Under the pieces are notes generated by a model. The model was not told the DNA's origin. It ran no database searches and saw only the letters and a program-made list of their open reading frames with translations. A stretch of DNA of 64,000 nt, from contig CM061132.1 in assembly GCA_030789695.1 (NCBI GenBank), positions 26,817,858 through 26,881,857 on the forward strand, read 5' to 3'. Numbering within the stretch: the stretch's first letter is position 1; each line of letters starts with the position of its first letter. Positions 19,326 through 31,683 of the stretch are shown in pieces. A program made the position numbers and the translations under genes. This DNA is from Scilla litardierei. Lineage: Eukaryota; Streptophyta; Magnoliopsida; Asparagales; Asparagaceae.

Positions 19326-21114
19326 CCTAGATTAGTCGTTATATGTCCTTCTTCAGAGCAAAGCAATTGTCGGTGTCGTGGCCATGGTCACGGTGGTACC
19401 GACAGTACTTTTGCGCATTGCAAAAGTTCGGCCTTCCCTTCATCTTCGGGGGTGGGTCTATGAGAAGTCCGCACGTCTTGGCCGCTGTCATCACTTCAGC
19501 CAGCGGGTCATTGAGCCTTGTAGGGGCATTGAGTCTTGTATAATACACCTCCTCTAGCACTTTTTCCTGTCTATTCCTCGGAGCATGGTTCCTATGAGCG
19601 TGGAACCCCCTCAAAGGTCTGGGGCGATCTTACCCTCGGGGGACTCCCTGGTCGTGCCCTCGGGGGCAATCTTGATCTCGACCTCCGGGGTGGTCATCCT
19701 ACCTCGGCCTAGGTGGAGGCCGGAGCTCGGCTCTGGGATGCTCGGCTGGAGTAACAGCTTTCTTCTCCCCCAACGACTCCTCACTGAGCATGAACTTGTC
19801 CACTCTGGAGAAGAGAGCGTCGAGGTCCATTGGCAGGTCGTGGCGGAGGGATTTGTATAGATTGCGATTGGTGAGGCCCTTCTTGAAGGCAACCATGGCG
19901 AGCTCGTCTTCACAGCTCGTCACCCTAAGATGCACTTCGTTGAAGGCCGCTGGAACCTTCGGAGGGTCTCCCCTTCCTCCTGGACTATCGTAAATAGATA
20001 GTCAGGGGCATTCTTCCTTCTTTGTCCTGCTCGAAATTGTATACGGAACTTATGGGACAGATCGCCAAAGGAGTCAATCGATCTGTTCGGCAAGTCGTTG
20101 TACCATTCCATGGTGGACTTCTTTAGAGTCATCGGGAAGGCACGGCAAAGGAGCTCGTCGTCCTCTCCTTGGATCTCCATCACCCCCTAAAATTATGCAT
20201 GTGTTCGAGTGGATCGCCCAAGCCGTTGTACAATTCAAGTTGGGGTAGCTTGAACCTACACGATATCGAGGTTGAGATCACCCTTCGTGTCAATGGGTTG
20301 GCTTCTTTGGGATGTTGTGGGGTGCTGGCGACCTTCGTGTGACGTCCCGAATGCCTCGGAGCTCTTGCATGTGGTTGGAACCCCCGGATGAGCCACCTCG
20401 ATGCTCAGGAGAGTCTCTTCTGTGTGCCCTGGGAATCGGGCTTCGCTCATGGCTCTGTCCTCGTTGATCATTATGCCTAGGAGAGAGGCGCTAAGCCCAA
20501 GGGGGGCTTCGGCCTTGACAGGGGCGCCCTTCACACCTTGGGCTTGGTGACCTCCTGTAAGAGCGACTCTCCACAGATTGATCTTGCGGGATGTGCTCCC
20601 GCAATATCTCAATTGATGGGTAGGGGATTCCCAAGCTCCCCTTATGGATCCTCTCCCTCGCAGCGGCAATGTAACGTCACTGTCAGACAGCTGTTTCTTC
20701 ATCAATCCATCTTTGTATCGTGGCCTCCTCCTCGTCGAACCGTCTCTGCCTAGCGACAGCCTCATCGTCATTGAGACACCTCTACAGAGCAGTTAACTCC
20801 TCTTCATCAAAGCACCTCCTTCGAGCGGCCGCTTCTCCATCGAATTCATGGAGGAGGTTTCATCTCACGTTAAGAGGTCTGGAGGGGCCTGATGTTAGAG
20901 GCCACATCGCAGATTTTGCCGCAGCCATGTCCTTCATCACTTTGTTGAAGATCTCAAAGCTTTGATAAAAACCACGGGCTGCGGCTTCGATGGTAGCGTC
21001 TAGCCCCTGAAGGGGCGCATCTCTCGGGGGGAACCTCCTAGGGGAGGGGGCCTCCTCGAGCATTGGATGTTTATCGCTACGATGACAGCGGTGACTTTGT
21101 GTGGGGTCTGTCAT
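19326..21114 (-). pseudogene. A: gag, multiply broken
   Basis: The likely ATG is at 21114. The middle carries the Retrotrans_gag domain (about 20183-19700; ELLCRAFPMTLKKSTMEWYN, SFGDLSHKF). The end has the Tat-type zinc-knuckle-like motif CRYHRDHGHDTDNCFALKKD near 19360. At least four frame changes or stops separate the pieces. It lies next to the PBS and right LTR in the correct order. Confidence 0.8.
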
Positions 21115-21127
21115 GGATGTAACACTT

Positions 21128-21148
21128 GTTTCCACAGACGGCTCCAAA
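21128..21148 (-). other. A: primer-binding site
   Basis: On the minus strand, TTTGGAGCCGTCTGTGG directly follows the LTR end (CCGCAACA). It resembles the TGGCGCCGTCTGTGGGA PBS of Tat/Retand Gypsy elements with a C-to-A change. I do not assign the tRNA. Confidence 0.7.
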
Positions 21149-21694
21149 TGTTGCGGAATAAAATCCGGTAACACTGAATTTATAATGAAATGGGAATCAC
21201 AGGTACAATGATTACAAGTTTTGGGGTATAGACAAGGCAAATCCTGATTGGAAGACGATTTGCATCTCAACGTCACCCGTCAATTGGAGTAGGTCACCCG
21301 TCTTTTGGATTAATTCGCTGTGGGTTGCTTTGACCGCCAGTGGCTGGGGCGAGCTTCTTGCAAGGAGAAAAACTCGTCAGAAAGGCTCGGTTGGCTGTCA
21401 ACCGAGAGCCTCTCCGATGCTTAATTCAGCTAGTGACTATTTGGAGAATGTCGAACACGCAGGACGATCTTAGAGGTAGATCGGCGCTTGCGTGGCAAAC
21501 TAGTGTGGAAGGCCCAAATATATGGAGGATATTCAACCTTGAATATAAATATGTGTTAGGATTTCTTACAGATTAGCCACCCTCTTTCTCGTTGGAGGAG
21601 AGGTGGTATTTATAGGCTGTTGGAGTCGGTTGCTTTAGCTGAGCTAGCAGTATCAGGGGTTCGCTGAGGATGTCAGAGCTAAACGTGTCAGACG
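21149..21694 (-). repeat. A: 5' LTR, first part
   Basis: Homologous to 759-1300. It is cut by D after GTGTCAGACG and continues at 54772. Confidence 0.9.
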
Positions 21695-22112
21695 TAATGG
21701 AAAATCGAATCCCACCCCTAAGTGGTTTTGATGTTGAGCACACTAAATGATGTTAGTGTACTTATAAACACTATCTAAAGATGTGCAGGTTGTGCGATCA
21801 ATAGCTTTACACACTCTCCGATGAAGCTCAACCACACTAAGAGGATGTAGACTATTTTGGTAGCTCTAAATCAAGCACACGTGAAGCTCAAAGATAAAGC
21901 TTATGAAACGTGCTCAAGCCTAATGAAAGAGGAGCTCAAATTCAAAAGTGAAAGCGCGCATCAACATCTGATCAGCTTCAAACATCTTCATTTAAGTCTA
22001 GTGTGTGAGTTGGTCTTTTAGGATTATGTTAAAGCCAAGATTAAATTGCACACACACACAAAATGTTTTCGAAACAAAGTTTTTGAAAACTCCTTTTAAA
22101 CTCTTTCAGAGC
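21695..22112 (+). repeat. D: 5' LTR, first part
   Basis: Matches 53111-53515. The terminal TG has become TA (TAATGG). It is interrupted by B at ATTAG (22113-22117). Confidence 0.88.
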
Positions 22113-22117
22113 ATTAG

Positions 22118-23560
22118 TGATTCAGGATATAAATTGCATATTTTTCCCCCCATTTTCGGTCATTTTATGTGTATATTGTGTTTATTGTGGCTTGATACAG
22201 ACGTATTTGTGATATCGTGATTTATTTAAGCCTATCTCTATTTTATACATAAAATATGGGTTTTGAGATAATTTTTACTTCTCCTATTTTCAGGTACTCC
22301 TGGAATTTTTCTAGATTTTCTGGAATTTTTCCAGAATTTTCTGGAATTTCGGGCTATTTTTTGGAGATTTTTGGAGCTAGAATGGCATTTCTGTAAATTC
22401 TGGAAAGAAGAAAAAAATATATAGCTGGATAATTACATCCGGCCCCCAGGTTGCAAAAATTTTGCGCTGGGCCCCATTTTCTGATGCAGCCCCATTTTTT
22501 TGGGCGGAAAATTTCATCCCGCCCCCCGGTTTGCACAAGATTTGTTGTTGGGCCCGATTTTCTGGGGTAAATGGCTGATTGCGAAAATGGAGTAGGGGGC
22601 GGCTGTTAATTGTGTTCTGTTGTTTTCTGGGCCTGCTGTGCGAAAATTGGGAGGAGCTCTCGGTTTTGGCTTGTTTTTTTGCTGTTTTTTTTTTGAGTTT
22701 TTTGAGGGTTCTAGGGGAGTTTCTTCTTCCCCAAAGCTAGGGCTTGGGCTTGGAAGGCCATGGGAGCTTGAGGAGGCAATAGAGCTTGGAGGAGCACTAG
22801 AGCATGGGGATTCCATCTTTGAGTGACACATTGGTGAACTTTTTCCTATCTCTTGTGTAATTTTGGTTTAGCTATTTGTATTGTATTGGATGATTATCTC
22901 TAGAGATATAGATGTCTTCTTTCTCATCATGAATAGCTAGATCTCTCTTGTGTGATTGTGTTGTGTAATTGTTGTTGTTGGGTTGTAAAAATTCATCTCT
23001 AGCATGTGTTTAATTTCAAAATTGGTGGGTGAAACTTTGAGATGTTGGTTGTTGATGGAACCCTAGTGGGTAATCCAAAGAGAGGAACTATCGTAGCCGA
23101 TCCCCTCTTATTTGCTTAATGTATTTCTCGTTGTTTCATACACTACTTTTATTGCACCCCACATGTTCGATGAAATGCCACATCCACCGATTGTTCGTCC
23201 CTTAGCCGGGAGATCAATTGAGTTATATTTGGGATGAATTCTCACGTCCACGGCCTCATTTACATGCACACCACACGAGTCCTCCTCGTTACTTGCCGAT
23301 TCGGTTCTACACCCCTAGCCACTTAGGATAATTTTTCTTAGTTTCTTCACACTTTTTCCCACACTTTCATCCACCATTAGTTGAGGTAGTTGTAACACAC
23401 TTTATTTTTCGTTATCGATCAAATTTGTGAAAATAGAACGACTTGTCCCTGTGATCCGACCCGGTACTCACTGGTAATTTTTATATTGCATTGACACTCC
23501 TACGCTTGGGAGGTGAACGTGTGCATCCTACTTGGATCGTGCACGTCTCACGGTCAACCA
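22118..23560 (+). repeat. B: 5' LTR
   Basis: Closely matches 26544-27987. It contains the heat-shock-like element and TATA box listed separately. Confidence 0.93.
22329..22424 (+). promoter_or_regulatory. B: four-unit heat-shock element and TATA box in the LTR
   Basis: TTCCAGAATTTTCTGGAA (22329-22346) has the exact alternating layout TTC-nn-GAA-nn-TTC-nn-GAA. A TATATAG box follows at 22418-22424, 72 bp downstream. The 3' LTR keeps it as TTCTAGAATTTTCTGGAA (26755-26772). Such arrays bind heat-shock factors, and heat-driven Copia ONSEN uses them; activity here is inferred. Confidence 0.65.
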
Positions 23561-23582
23561 ATTGGCGCCGTTGCCGGGGACA
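23561..23582 (+). other. B: primer-binding site, tRNA-Asp type
   Basis: TTGGCGCCGTTGCCGGGGA begins one base after the LTR end. Confidence 0.85.
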
Positions 23583-23716
23583 ACGGTTTCTACTATTAGC
23601 AATTTTTGATTGATTTTGAAATATTTAGTGTGATACTTCTATCTCTTAGTGTGTGTCTTTCCATTTATTTATTTTCCACTTATTGAGTCTTTTGCTTGTT
23701 TATTTTCATTTAAAAC

Positions 23717-25362
23717 ATGGCATCATCTTCAGATTTTTTGGACTTTGATTTGGAGGATATCCCACTTCCGCCATACTTTCATGGCTCGGAGTGGGAGAAC
23801 CCTCATTTACATATTAAAATTTTTGAAGAGTGGATGTTTTTATGTCTTGGTGGGAATATCGGTGATGATTGCATATATTTTAGATTTTTTCCCTCTTCTT
23901 TACAAGATGATGCTAGATTGTGGTTTAATTCATTGTCTCTTGACTCACATTTTACTTGGTTGTCATTTCAGGCTGAATTTCTCCCAGTGTTTTTGCCTAT
24001 TTTTTTGGAGCAGGTACAGGGGCGGCACGCCATAGAGCATATAGCGAGCTTTATACAGGCTGAGTGGGAGGCCTACCATCAGGCTTGGCAGAGGTTCACT
24101 GATTTGGTGCTTGCGTGTCCACACCAGAGCTTTCACGAGGATCATCTTCTGCAGATCTCTACACAGGATTATCGCCATCTGGGCAAGATTTTGTGCATAT
24201 GAGTTGCGGTGGGGAGTTCTTTGATTATTCGACAGAGGATTCATGGTTGTACCTGAGGGACCTTGCAGAGTGGGAGCGGACTGCGTCATCTGGAGAGACG
24301 TCACTTGGAAATGACGATGATGGCTAGTCCTTGGTTCCATTTCAGGATGCAGAGCAGCAGGTCCAGTGTCAGTTTGAGGAGCCAACTTTAGGCTCTTTTT
24401 CTTGCGACCCCATGGGATACAGAGCAGAGCAGGAGGATGGGTTGCATGAGAGCCAGGTAGAGGATATTGACAGATTATATTTTGAGGAGTCGGAGGAGAC
24501 GGATGATGGAGTGCATATCGACCACGACGGTGACACGATGCATTTTCACTTTGAGGTTGAGGATGAAGCGGATGTGCATGATGGCCACGAGCAGTTTGAG
24601 GACACCATGGGGCCTGAGCCACAATCCACTTCAGAGTTAGCTTCACAGGTTGAGGCGATTGAGTACTTAGGGAGGACGACTGAGATGAACTATTTCCGGG
24701 ATGACGAGGATGATGCGTGCTTGGATTTGCTCGAGACATGTCTACCTCCAGTCCTGTCACAGATGTCACTTCCCTCGCCTCAGGATGCGCATTTGCCAGT
24801 CATCGAGGAGATTTATCAGGAGAAGTTACCATTTGTGGGGAGTGTCGCAGAGATTGTTGATGTTGACGTCGAGGAAGAGGATAGCGACGGGGATTGCGAG
24901 ATGGTTTATATTGAGCCCAAGCTCCCTCTTACTCCAGTTTTCTCTCTGCAGCCACTTCCACCTCCTCCTAAGGCAGAGTATCATGCCACACCTAGCGACA
25001 TTTTTCAGGGAACTTCCCACCATCTCATGCCTTGCATTTCTGATGCCAAATTTTCACTTCCATATACATTTGCTTCAGATTGTCGTCCATTGCATTTACA
25101 TTCTTTTATTTGTTTTGACGACCCATTTTGGAATGTTTTTGCAGGGCATGAGGACATGACTTGGATTGATGCAGCTCGTCTCCCACATGACACGTATTAC
25201 CCAAAGGAGATGCTTGGAGTTGCATTGCTGGAATCCAAGGAGGCCGGTAGAGGCCTAGCTCCAAAGCAGCTGGCGGAGGAACAAAAGGATATGATCGAGC
25301 AGTTACCACCGCCGTTATATATTCGGGATCCGCCTTTTGCTAAGGTGTATTCTTTCCTTTAA
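23717..25362 (+). pseudogene. B: gag followed in frame by a long acidic region
   Basis: The ATG at 23717 starts MASSSDFLDFDLEDI and a gag capsid-like domain (LPPYFHGSEWENPHLHI, WQRFTDLVLACPHQ). A frameshift near 24152 moves to the frame with LYTGLSPSGQDFVHMSCGG, an in-frame TAG follows at 24325-24327, and the frame then runs open for 343 codons to 25362. This last part is acidic, lacks a CCHC knuckle or protease motif, and ends QLPPPLYIRDPPFAKVYSF, a tail shared with C. Function of the tail is unknown. With only two lesions, decay is mild. Confidence 0.75.
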
Positions 25363-26543
25363 GTAGTGTAAATAAATAAAAAATTAGTTAGTTTGCTTTT
25401 GCATGTTTGCTTTCGTATTTTTTTTCTCTTTTCTAGGATCTTTTGCCAAGATCTGATACTCTTCCATCATTGAGGACAATGATTATTTTAAGTTGGGGGG
25501 AGAGTGTTAGAATCTTTAGGATTGTTAGGATTTTGGTGTTAATTTTTTTTGAGATCCCTCCATGTTTCGCCTCATCCCATGATTTTTATTGCATATCATA
25601 TTTTGGCCTCCTTGTCCCTACGCCATTAGCTTTATGTAGTCCCTACCTACTTTCATGTCATGCAATTTTTTCGGATTATCATTTTGGTATCAATTCTTCG
25701 ATGTTTGATTGGCAAGTTTTTATTTCTTTTCCAATTTGGAGTCAAATGTTAATATGACATGTATGAAACTATTTCATATGTCGTGATACTCTCTTTGAAA
25801 CAATTTGGGAAAAGTTTGGTTTAAGTAATTGCATGAATTGGGATGAATGGTGTAGTTTCTAATTGGATTGGATTTGGCCAATTGTGCATGCTTTGTTTTC
25901 TTCTTAGAAGTGGGTGGATGAGTTGATAATTCATGTTGGAGAATGAAAAAGAGAGTTAGTATAAGTGAATGTTTCTTTCTAATCAAATTGAGTAGCCGGT
26001 GCCCCACGAAACATTGGGGAGGACGCCAAAGATGAGATTTAGGGGATCATTCCATCCCTCTGCCTATATAGCGTTATCGCGTGTAGGCAAAGTGGACGGT
26101 GTTTGCATTTATGGTGTTATCGCGTGAATGCAAAACATAAACATCAAAAACAAAAAAAAGAAAAAAAAAGAAAAAGAAAAGAAAAGAAAAAAATGAATGA
26201 TAAATGAAAGAATAAGCTTCATGAATGATGCAATCTCATCTCCCACCACTTTGAAGGAATTTCTTTTGTTTTGGCATTTTCCATGAAAATTTGAAAATTT
26301 GACATTGTGATATTTTCCGATACGTGTGATACGGTGCTTATTACCTTACTTTTCGTTGAATTGGATTGGAGAGAGTTTTATTTGTTATCTAATTTCATAC
26401 ATTTGGTATATTGGCTTTGAAATCATTTGGAAATATCAGTTTGGGTGTGCCATGAAGATATCTTGAGTTGGTGCATGTTTTTCCATTTAATCCGAATTTA
26501 TCGCATATTTTGCTAGGGACTAGCAAAAAGCTAGTTAAGGGTG
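25363..26543 (+). other. B: 3' region with conserved G-run block, two iso-loop hairpins and PPT
   Basis: At 25468-25507, CATTGAGGACAATG and TTTTAAGTTGGGGGGAG match the block in H and C. Two hairpins at 26061-26089 and 26102-26134 share a 17-nt loop but have different stems (TGCCTA/TAGGCA, TTTGCATT/AATGCAAA). An A/G-rich run follows at 26150-26200. The polypurine tract before the 3' LTR is TTAAGGGTG (26535-26543). No gene is seen. Confidence 0.75.
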
Positions 26544-27987
26544 TGATTCGGGATATAAATTGCATATTTCCCCACCATTTTCGGTCATTTTATGTGTATA
26601 TTGTGTTTATTGTGGCTTGATACAGGCGTATTTGTGATATCGTGATTTATTTAAGCCTATCTCTATTTTATACATAAAATGTGGTTTTTGAGCTAATTTT
26701 TGCTTCTCCTATTTTTCAGGTACTCCTGGAATTTTTCTAGATTTTCTGAAATTTTTCTAGAATTTTCTGGAATTTCGGGCTATTTTTTGGAGATTTTTGG
26801 AGCTAGAATGGCATTTCTGTAAATTCTGGAAAGAAGAAAAAAATATATAGCTGGATAATTACATCCCGCCCCCCAGGTTGCAAAAATTTTGCGTTGGGCC
26901 CCCATTTTCTGATGCAGCCCCATTTTTTGGGCGGAAAATTTCATCCCGCCCCCCGGTTTGCACAAGATTTGTTGTTGGGCCCGATTTTCTGGGGTAAATG
27001 GCTGATTGCGAAAATGGAGTAGGGGGCGGCTGTTAATTGTGTTCTGTTGTTTTCTGGGCCTGCTGTGCGAAAATTGGGAGGAGCGCTCGGTTTTGGCTTG
27101 TTTTTTTTGCTGTTTTTTTTTTGAGTTTTTTGAGGGTTCTAGGGGGTTTCTTCTTCCCCAAAGCTAGGGCTTGGGCTTGGGAGGCCATGGGAGCTTGAGG
27201 AGGCAATGGAGCTTGGGGGAGCACTAGAGCATGGGGATTCCATCTTTGAGTGACACATTGGTGAACTTTTTCCTATCTCTTGTGTAATTTTGGTTTAGCT
27301 ATTTGTATTGTATTGGATGATTATCTCTAGAGATATAGATGTCTTCTTTCTCATCATGAATAGCTAGATCTCTCTTGTGTGATTGTGTTGTGTAATTGTT
27401 GTTGTTGGGTTGTAAAAATTCATCTCTAGCATGTGTTTAATTTCAAAATTGGTGGGTGAAACTTTGAGATGTTGGTTGTTGATGGAACCCTAATGGGTAA
27501 TCCAAAGAGAGGAACTATCGTAGCCGACCCGCTCTTATTTGCTTAATGTATTTCTCGTTGTTTCATACACTACTTTTATTGCACCCCACATGTTCGATGA
27601 AATGCCACATCCACCGATTGTTCGTCCCTTAGTCGGGAGATCAATTGAGTTATATTTGGGATGAATTCTCACGTCCACGACCTCATTTACATGCACACCA
27701 CACGAGTCCTCCTCGTTACTTGCCGATTCGGTTCTCCACCCCTAGCCACTTAGGATAATTTTTCTTAGTTTCTTCACACTTTTTCCCACACTTTCATCCA
27801 CCATTAGTTGAGGTAGTTGTAACACACTTTATTTTTCGTTATCGATCAAATTTGTGAAAATAGAACGACTTGTCCCTGTGATCCGACCCGGTACTCACCG
27901 GTAATTTTTATATTGCATTGACACTCCTACGCTTGGGAGGTGAACGTGTGCATCCTACTTGGATTATGCACGTCTCACGGTCAACCA
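26544..27987 (+). repeat. B: 3' LTR
   Basis: TGATTCGGG to TCAACCA, followed by TSD ATTAG (27988-27992). It is close in sequence to the 5' LTR with scattered substitutions. Confidence 0.93.
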
Positions 27988-27992
27988 ATTAG

Positions 27993-29268
27993 CTATATAA
28001 TTTAATCTTTGTAGTCAACCTCAAACACCCGGGAAGTTGATTACTCATCTTTCTAGCTGAGTTTCAGTGAAAAAGTGCTCTGGGAGTCGACTAACAAAGG
28101 TGGGAGTCGACTACCAGCTGTGAGCAGATTTTCAGTGAAATCTCTTTGGGAGTGGACTACCTCATATGGGAGTCGACTACCAGCTGCGTTTCTGTCATTT
28201 GACTTTGCTCCCTCAATTCTCTCATCTCCTTGATTTATGGGCCAAAGTCAAATGTATTTTGAATTTCAAATTCATCTTAGAAACTCTATAAATAGAGTCC
28301 CTAGAGAACATTTCAAAGAACCAATTTCATTATCATATTTTGAGCTAGAAGTTATATTTCTGAAATTCTTAAGTCGCTCTCAACCGCTCTCATCGTTATA
28401 GCGAAATTCTAATTTTAAATTTCTGATCTCATATTTTTTTCCTGAAATTATTTTTTGAGATCCATTCCATTTTGGCTATTAAAATCATTTTTCAAAATCC
28501 CTCTTTCTTGATTTAATATTCTTTGAAGGATTTTTGAAAAACAAAAGGATCTAGATCACATTGAATCAAAATGTATTTTTTGTGTGATCTAAGATCTCTT
28601 TGAATTCTTTAAGCCACATAAGCACAATTGCACTATTATTTTGGCTATAGAATTAGTGTTGGGTGCAAAACCAATCTCCATCAAATATTGTGGAGAACTA
28701 GATCTTTGTTTGTATTTGGGATTCCCTTTGTGATAAGGGTTGTGAAAATTCTAGACAAGTCTAGGTGGTTGGAAATCCGGGTAGGTATATTTGGTCGTTG
28801 GAAATCCTAGCAAGTGAAGCTAGGTAATTGTATTGCCAGGGCAATAGTGGATTGAATCTCGTACCGGATTGGTCGGGGATTGGACGTACCCAGATTGTGG
28901 AGAACCAGGATAAAAATCGCTTGTCTCTGCGTGCTTTCTGCGTTTGTTTATTTATTTGTGCAAGATATTTCTTTGTTGTTAATATATCATCTTTGTAATC
29001 ATTTGTTAATATATTGCAAAGTTGTTTTTTCTTTATTCCGCTATATTAATATCTCTTTGTTTATAATATTTATCAGTTTGTAATTATTCCTTGTAATTGC
29101 ACTATCTTATTTTGTTGATTAAGAACTAAGCGTAGACCACTCTACTTGGTTTCTTAGGCAACATTGGAAGGGAATTATTGTGTTATATTAATCAACAAAA
29201 AGTTTTATAATTCATACACCACTATTCAACCCCCATGTAGTGTTGTTTGCCATCCACAGGATCCGACA
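27993..29268 (+). repeat. D: 5' LTR, second part
   Basis: Contains AGTCGACT palindrome repeats (28085, 28105, 28171, variant at 28151) and a TATA box inside the perfect 16-bp palindrome ACTCTATAAATAGAGT (28283-28298). U5 hairpins include CCTAGC-AAGTGAA-GCTAGG (28806-28824) and TATTGC-CAGG-GCAATA. It ends GATCCGACA before the PBS. Confidence 0.88.
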
Positions 29269-29270
29269 CT

Positions 29271-29282
29271 TGGTATCAGAGC
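29271..29282 (+). other. D: primer-binding site, initiator-Met type
   Basis: TGGTATCAGAGC lies two bases after the LTR end, the standard Copia PBS. Confidence 0.9.
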
Positions 29283-29296
29283 GGGTTTAAAATACG

Positions 29297-30952
29297 ATGG
29301 CATCAACATCCTTCCACTCTGAAGGACTCAACAACATGCGACCACCGTTGTTCAATGGAACAAACTACGCAAGCTGAAAGATACACATGAAGACTCATTT
29401 AGAGTCACTAGACATTGAAGCATGGATCGTCACCAAGGATCCATACAAAACATCCATTGAAGTCGACACCGAAAAATGGTCTGCTGACGAAAAGAAGAAA
29501 GCCAGCCTCAACGCCAAAGCCATGAACGCACTATTCTGTGCTGTAACAGGTAATGAGTTCAATCGTGTCTCTCAATGTGAGACGGTACATCATATCTGGC
29601 ATACTCTTAGGTAAGTCACGAAGAAATCGAGAAGGTAAAAGAATCTCGAATTAACGTTTTACATTCTAAATTTGAATCTTTTAAAATGGAAGAAAAAGAG
29701 AGTATTACCTGGGTGAATACTCGTTTTACTAACATCACAAACGAGCTTGCAGGTCTAGGCAAAAAGCTATCTAAATATGATCAGGTAATGAAGATATTAA
29801 GATCTCTTAGACCCGAATAAAAAGGGAAGACAACGGCCATTCGAGAAGATCACAACGTAAAAGACCTCACAATTGAAGAACTGCTGGGAAATCTTATGGC
29901 ATATGAGATAGAGCTTGAGAAAGACAAGAAGATAGAAGAAAACCCGAAGAAAAAGAACCTTGCATTCAAAGAACAAGAAGAAGTCTCCGACTACATCGAC
30001 AAAGAAGATTATATTGCCTTTGTCTCGAAAAACTTCAAAGACCTCATAACAAGTAAGTATGGTAAACGATCATTCCGTCCTACTAATAGTATTATTTGTT
30101 TTGGTTGCAACAAACCAGGACATGTAAAAAAGAGATTGTCCTTTGGAGAAGAACAACTGAGACATCAAAGATCATGGCAAAAGCAGAGAGAACATTGAGA
30201 GAATGAATGATAGAAGAAATAAGCTTCGACGACCAAGGAATAAAGCATATGCAGCCTTCGATCATAGCGATGATTTTACCTCCGATGAATCATCATCAAA
30301 TGACAAAGAAGAAAGAAGAGAAACATCTCATATGTGTTTCTTGGCCTCCACATCGTCACAGGTAAGTTCATTGCATGATTCATCATTTAGTGAAAATGAT
30401 TCATCAAGAAGTGATGATGAAGACATGGATTATAGAGGAGCATATAAGGAGCTTTGCTCAATGCATGAAAAGCTCATTAAAGAACATAGAAGAACACTTA
30501 GATTAGTTAAAAAGGATGCAAAAGAAAAAGAAGAACTCCTTAAAGAAAATGTTGTTTTAAAAGAAAAGAATGATTTATTAGAAAAGGATGTACAATCCAT
30601 GAAAGTGAAAATTGAAGGTTTGGATAATCTTCTCGTGTCTATTAAAGACAAATATGATTCTACGATGAAGATTGTTGAAAACTTCAATAAAGGGAAAGGA
30701 AAGTTAGATAGTTTAATAAATAGTCAAAAAGCATCATCTAGCAAAACCGGACTTGGTTATGATTCTAATCATATCATGAAAAGGATTCAGCATACTAGGA
30801 TGCATCTTACTAACCCAAATTTTTTGAGCTTACAGGTTTCCAAGAACTTGACAGATCAAAAGCAAAAAAGGTACACAGTCGATTTTGTTCAGAATGTTCA
30901 TTTAAATAAAAATTATAAGTATATTTCTATTGAAGGAACTAAACCGTATTGA
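29297..30952 (+). pseudogene. D: SIRE-like gag with zinc knuckle and coiled coil, broken
   Basis: The ATG at 29297 gives MASTSFHSEGLNNMRPP. A TGA at 29375 replaces the expected Trp of the Copia gag motif (N-Y-x-x-W). The UBN2-type gag domain follows (EAWIV, NALFCAVTGNEF, IWHTL), with frame changes near 29612 and a stop near 29817. CFGCNKPGHVKK (about 30098) is a zinc knuckle missing its final Cys. From 30203 to 30952 an open frame encodes an acidic Ser-rich part and a long coiled coil, as in SIRE-type gag. Protease and later domains are deleted. Confidence 0.8.
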
Positions 30953-31683
30953 GTTTGGTTTCCTAAAGGCTAACCCCTTGGACTCAATGTATAAAGAGTA
31001 CCATAAACGATCATATTTTTCAGGTACTCTAAACCAAGGAGGAGGAACGCAAATCATATCAACGCTTTGCGAGAAAAATAAAATTGCTTCACAAAAACTT
31101 AATTATATGAATGTTCTAATGTTTGTTTTTTTTTGCATCATATAAGTGCTTATATATGTTGATTATGTTTGCTCGTGAAAGATTGTTGGCCAACCATTCA
31201 AACCATTGCATTAAACCCCCTCGGGATGAGAAAACTACTCAACCCAGCAGGGAGTCGACTATCACCACTAGGGAGTCGACTACCAGAGTGCTGAGCCGAA
31301 AATCCATGTTTGATTTCTTGATTTTTGACTAACTCCTATTGGGGTTTGTTGAGCCTATTGGGTTCATATCCAAGGAATGACTTAAACCCACTAAGAGAAA
31401 GTGATCATAACCCTTCACTCTCAAGATCCAAAGGCAATCATTCATCACTTCTCTTCATCCCAGCATTTTAAAACACCCTCAACCCATGCCCTAGGCAGCC
31501 GACTACCCCCTTTGAGATCATCTCCATTACAATTTCTTGGGTTCTTGTTTTCTCTTCCTAGGAGATCTCATTCCCTCATCTTCTTTCAAAGAGAATTTCA
31601 AAGATCAAGGTATAATCTCTATCTCCTCTCTTGAATACTTCATTTTGCCTCTTTGAAATCCTTCACACTTCATTTACTATCAA
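30953..31683 (+). other. D: spacer where pol should be; AGTCGACT palindromes
   Basis: The pol region is missing between gag and ORF3. Two AGTCGACT copies, identical to those of the LTR U3, lie at 31253-31260 and 31274-31281, about 400 bp upstream of the ORF3 ATG. No protein-like ORF is seen. Confidence 0.6.

Larger units (their letters stand above)
22118..27987 (+). mobile_element. B: gag-only LTR element with tRNA-Asp-type PBS
   Basis: LTRs 22118-23560 (1443 bp) and 26544-27987 (1444 bp) start TGATTC and end TCAACCA. TSD ATTAG is perfect at 22113-22117 and 27988-27992. Inside are a PBS, gag pieces and a long acidic ORF; no protease, RT or integrase. The element is 5870 bp. It is a non-autonomous relative of C and shares the PBS with H. 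It sits in D's 5' LTR. Confidence 0.93.
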
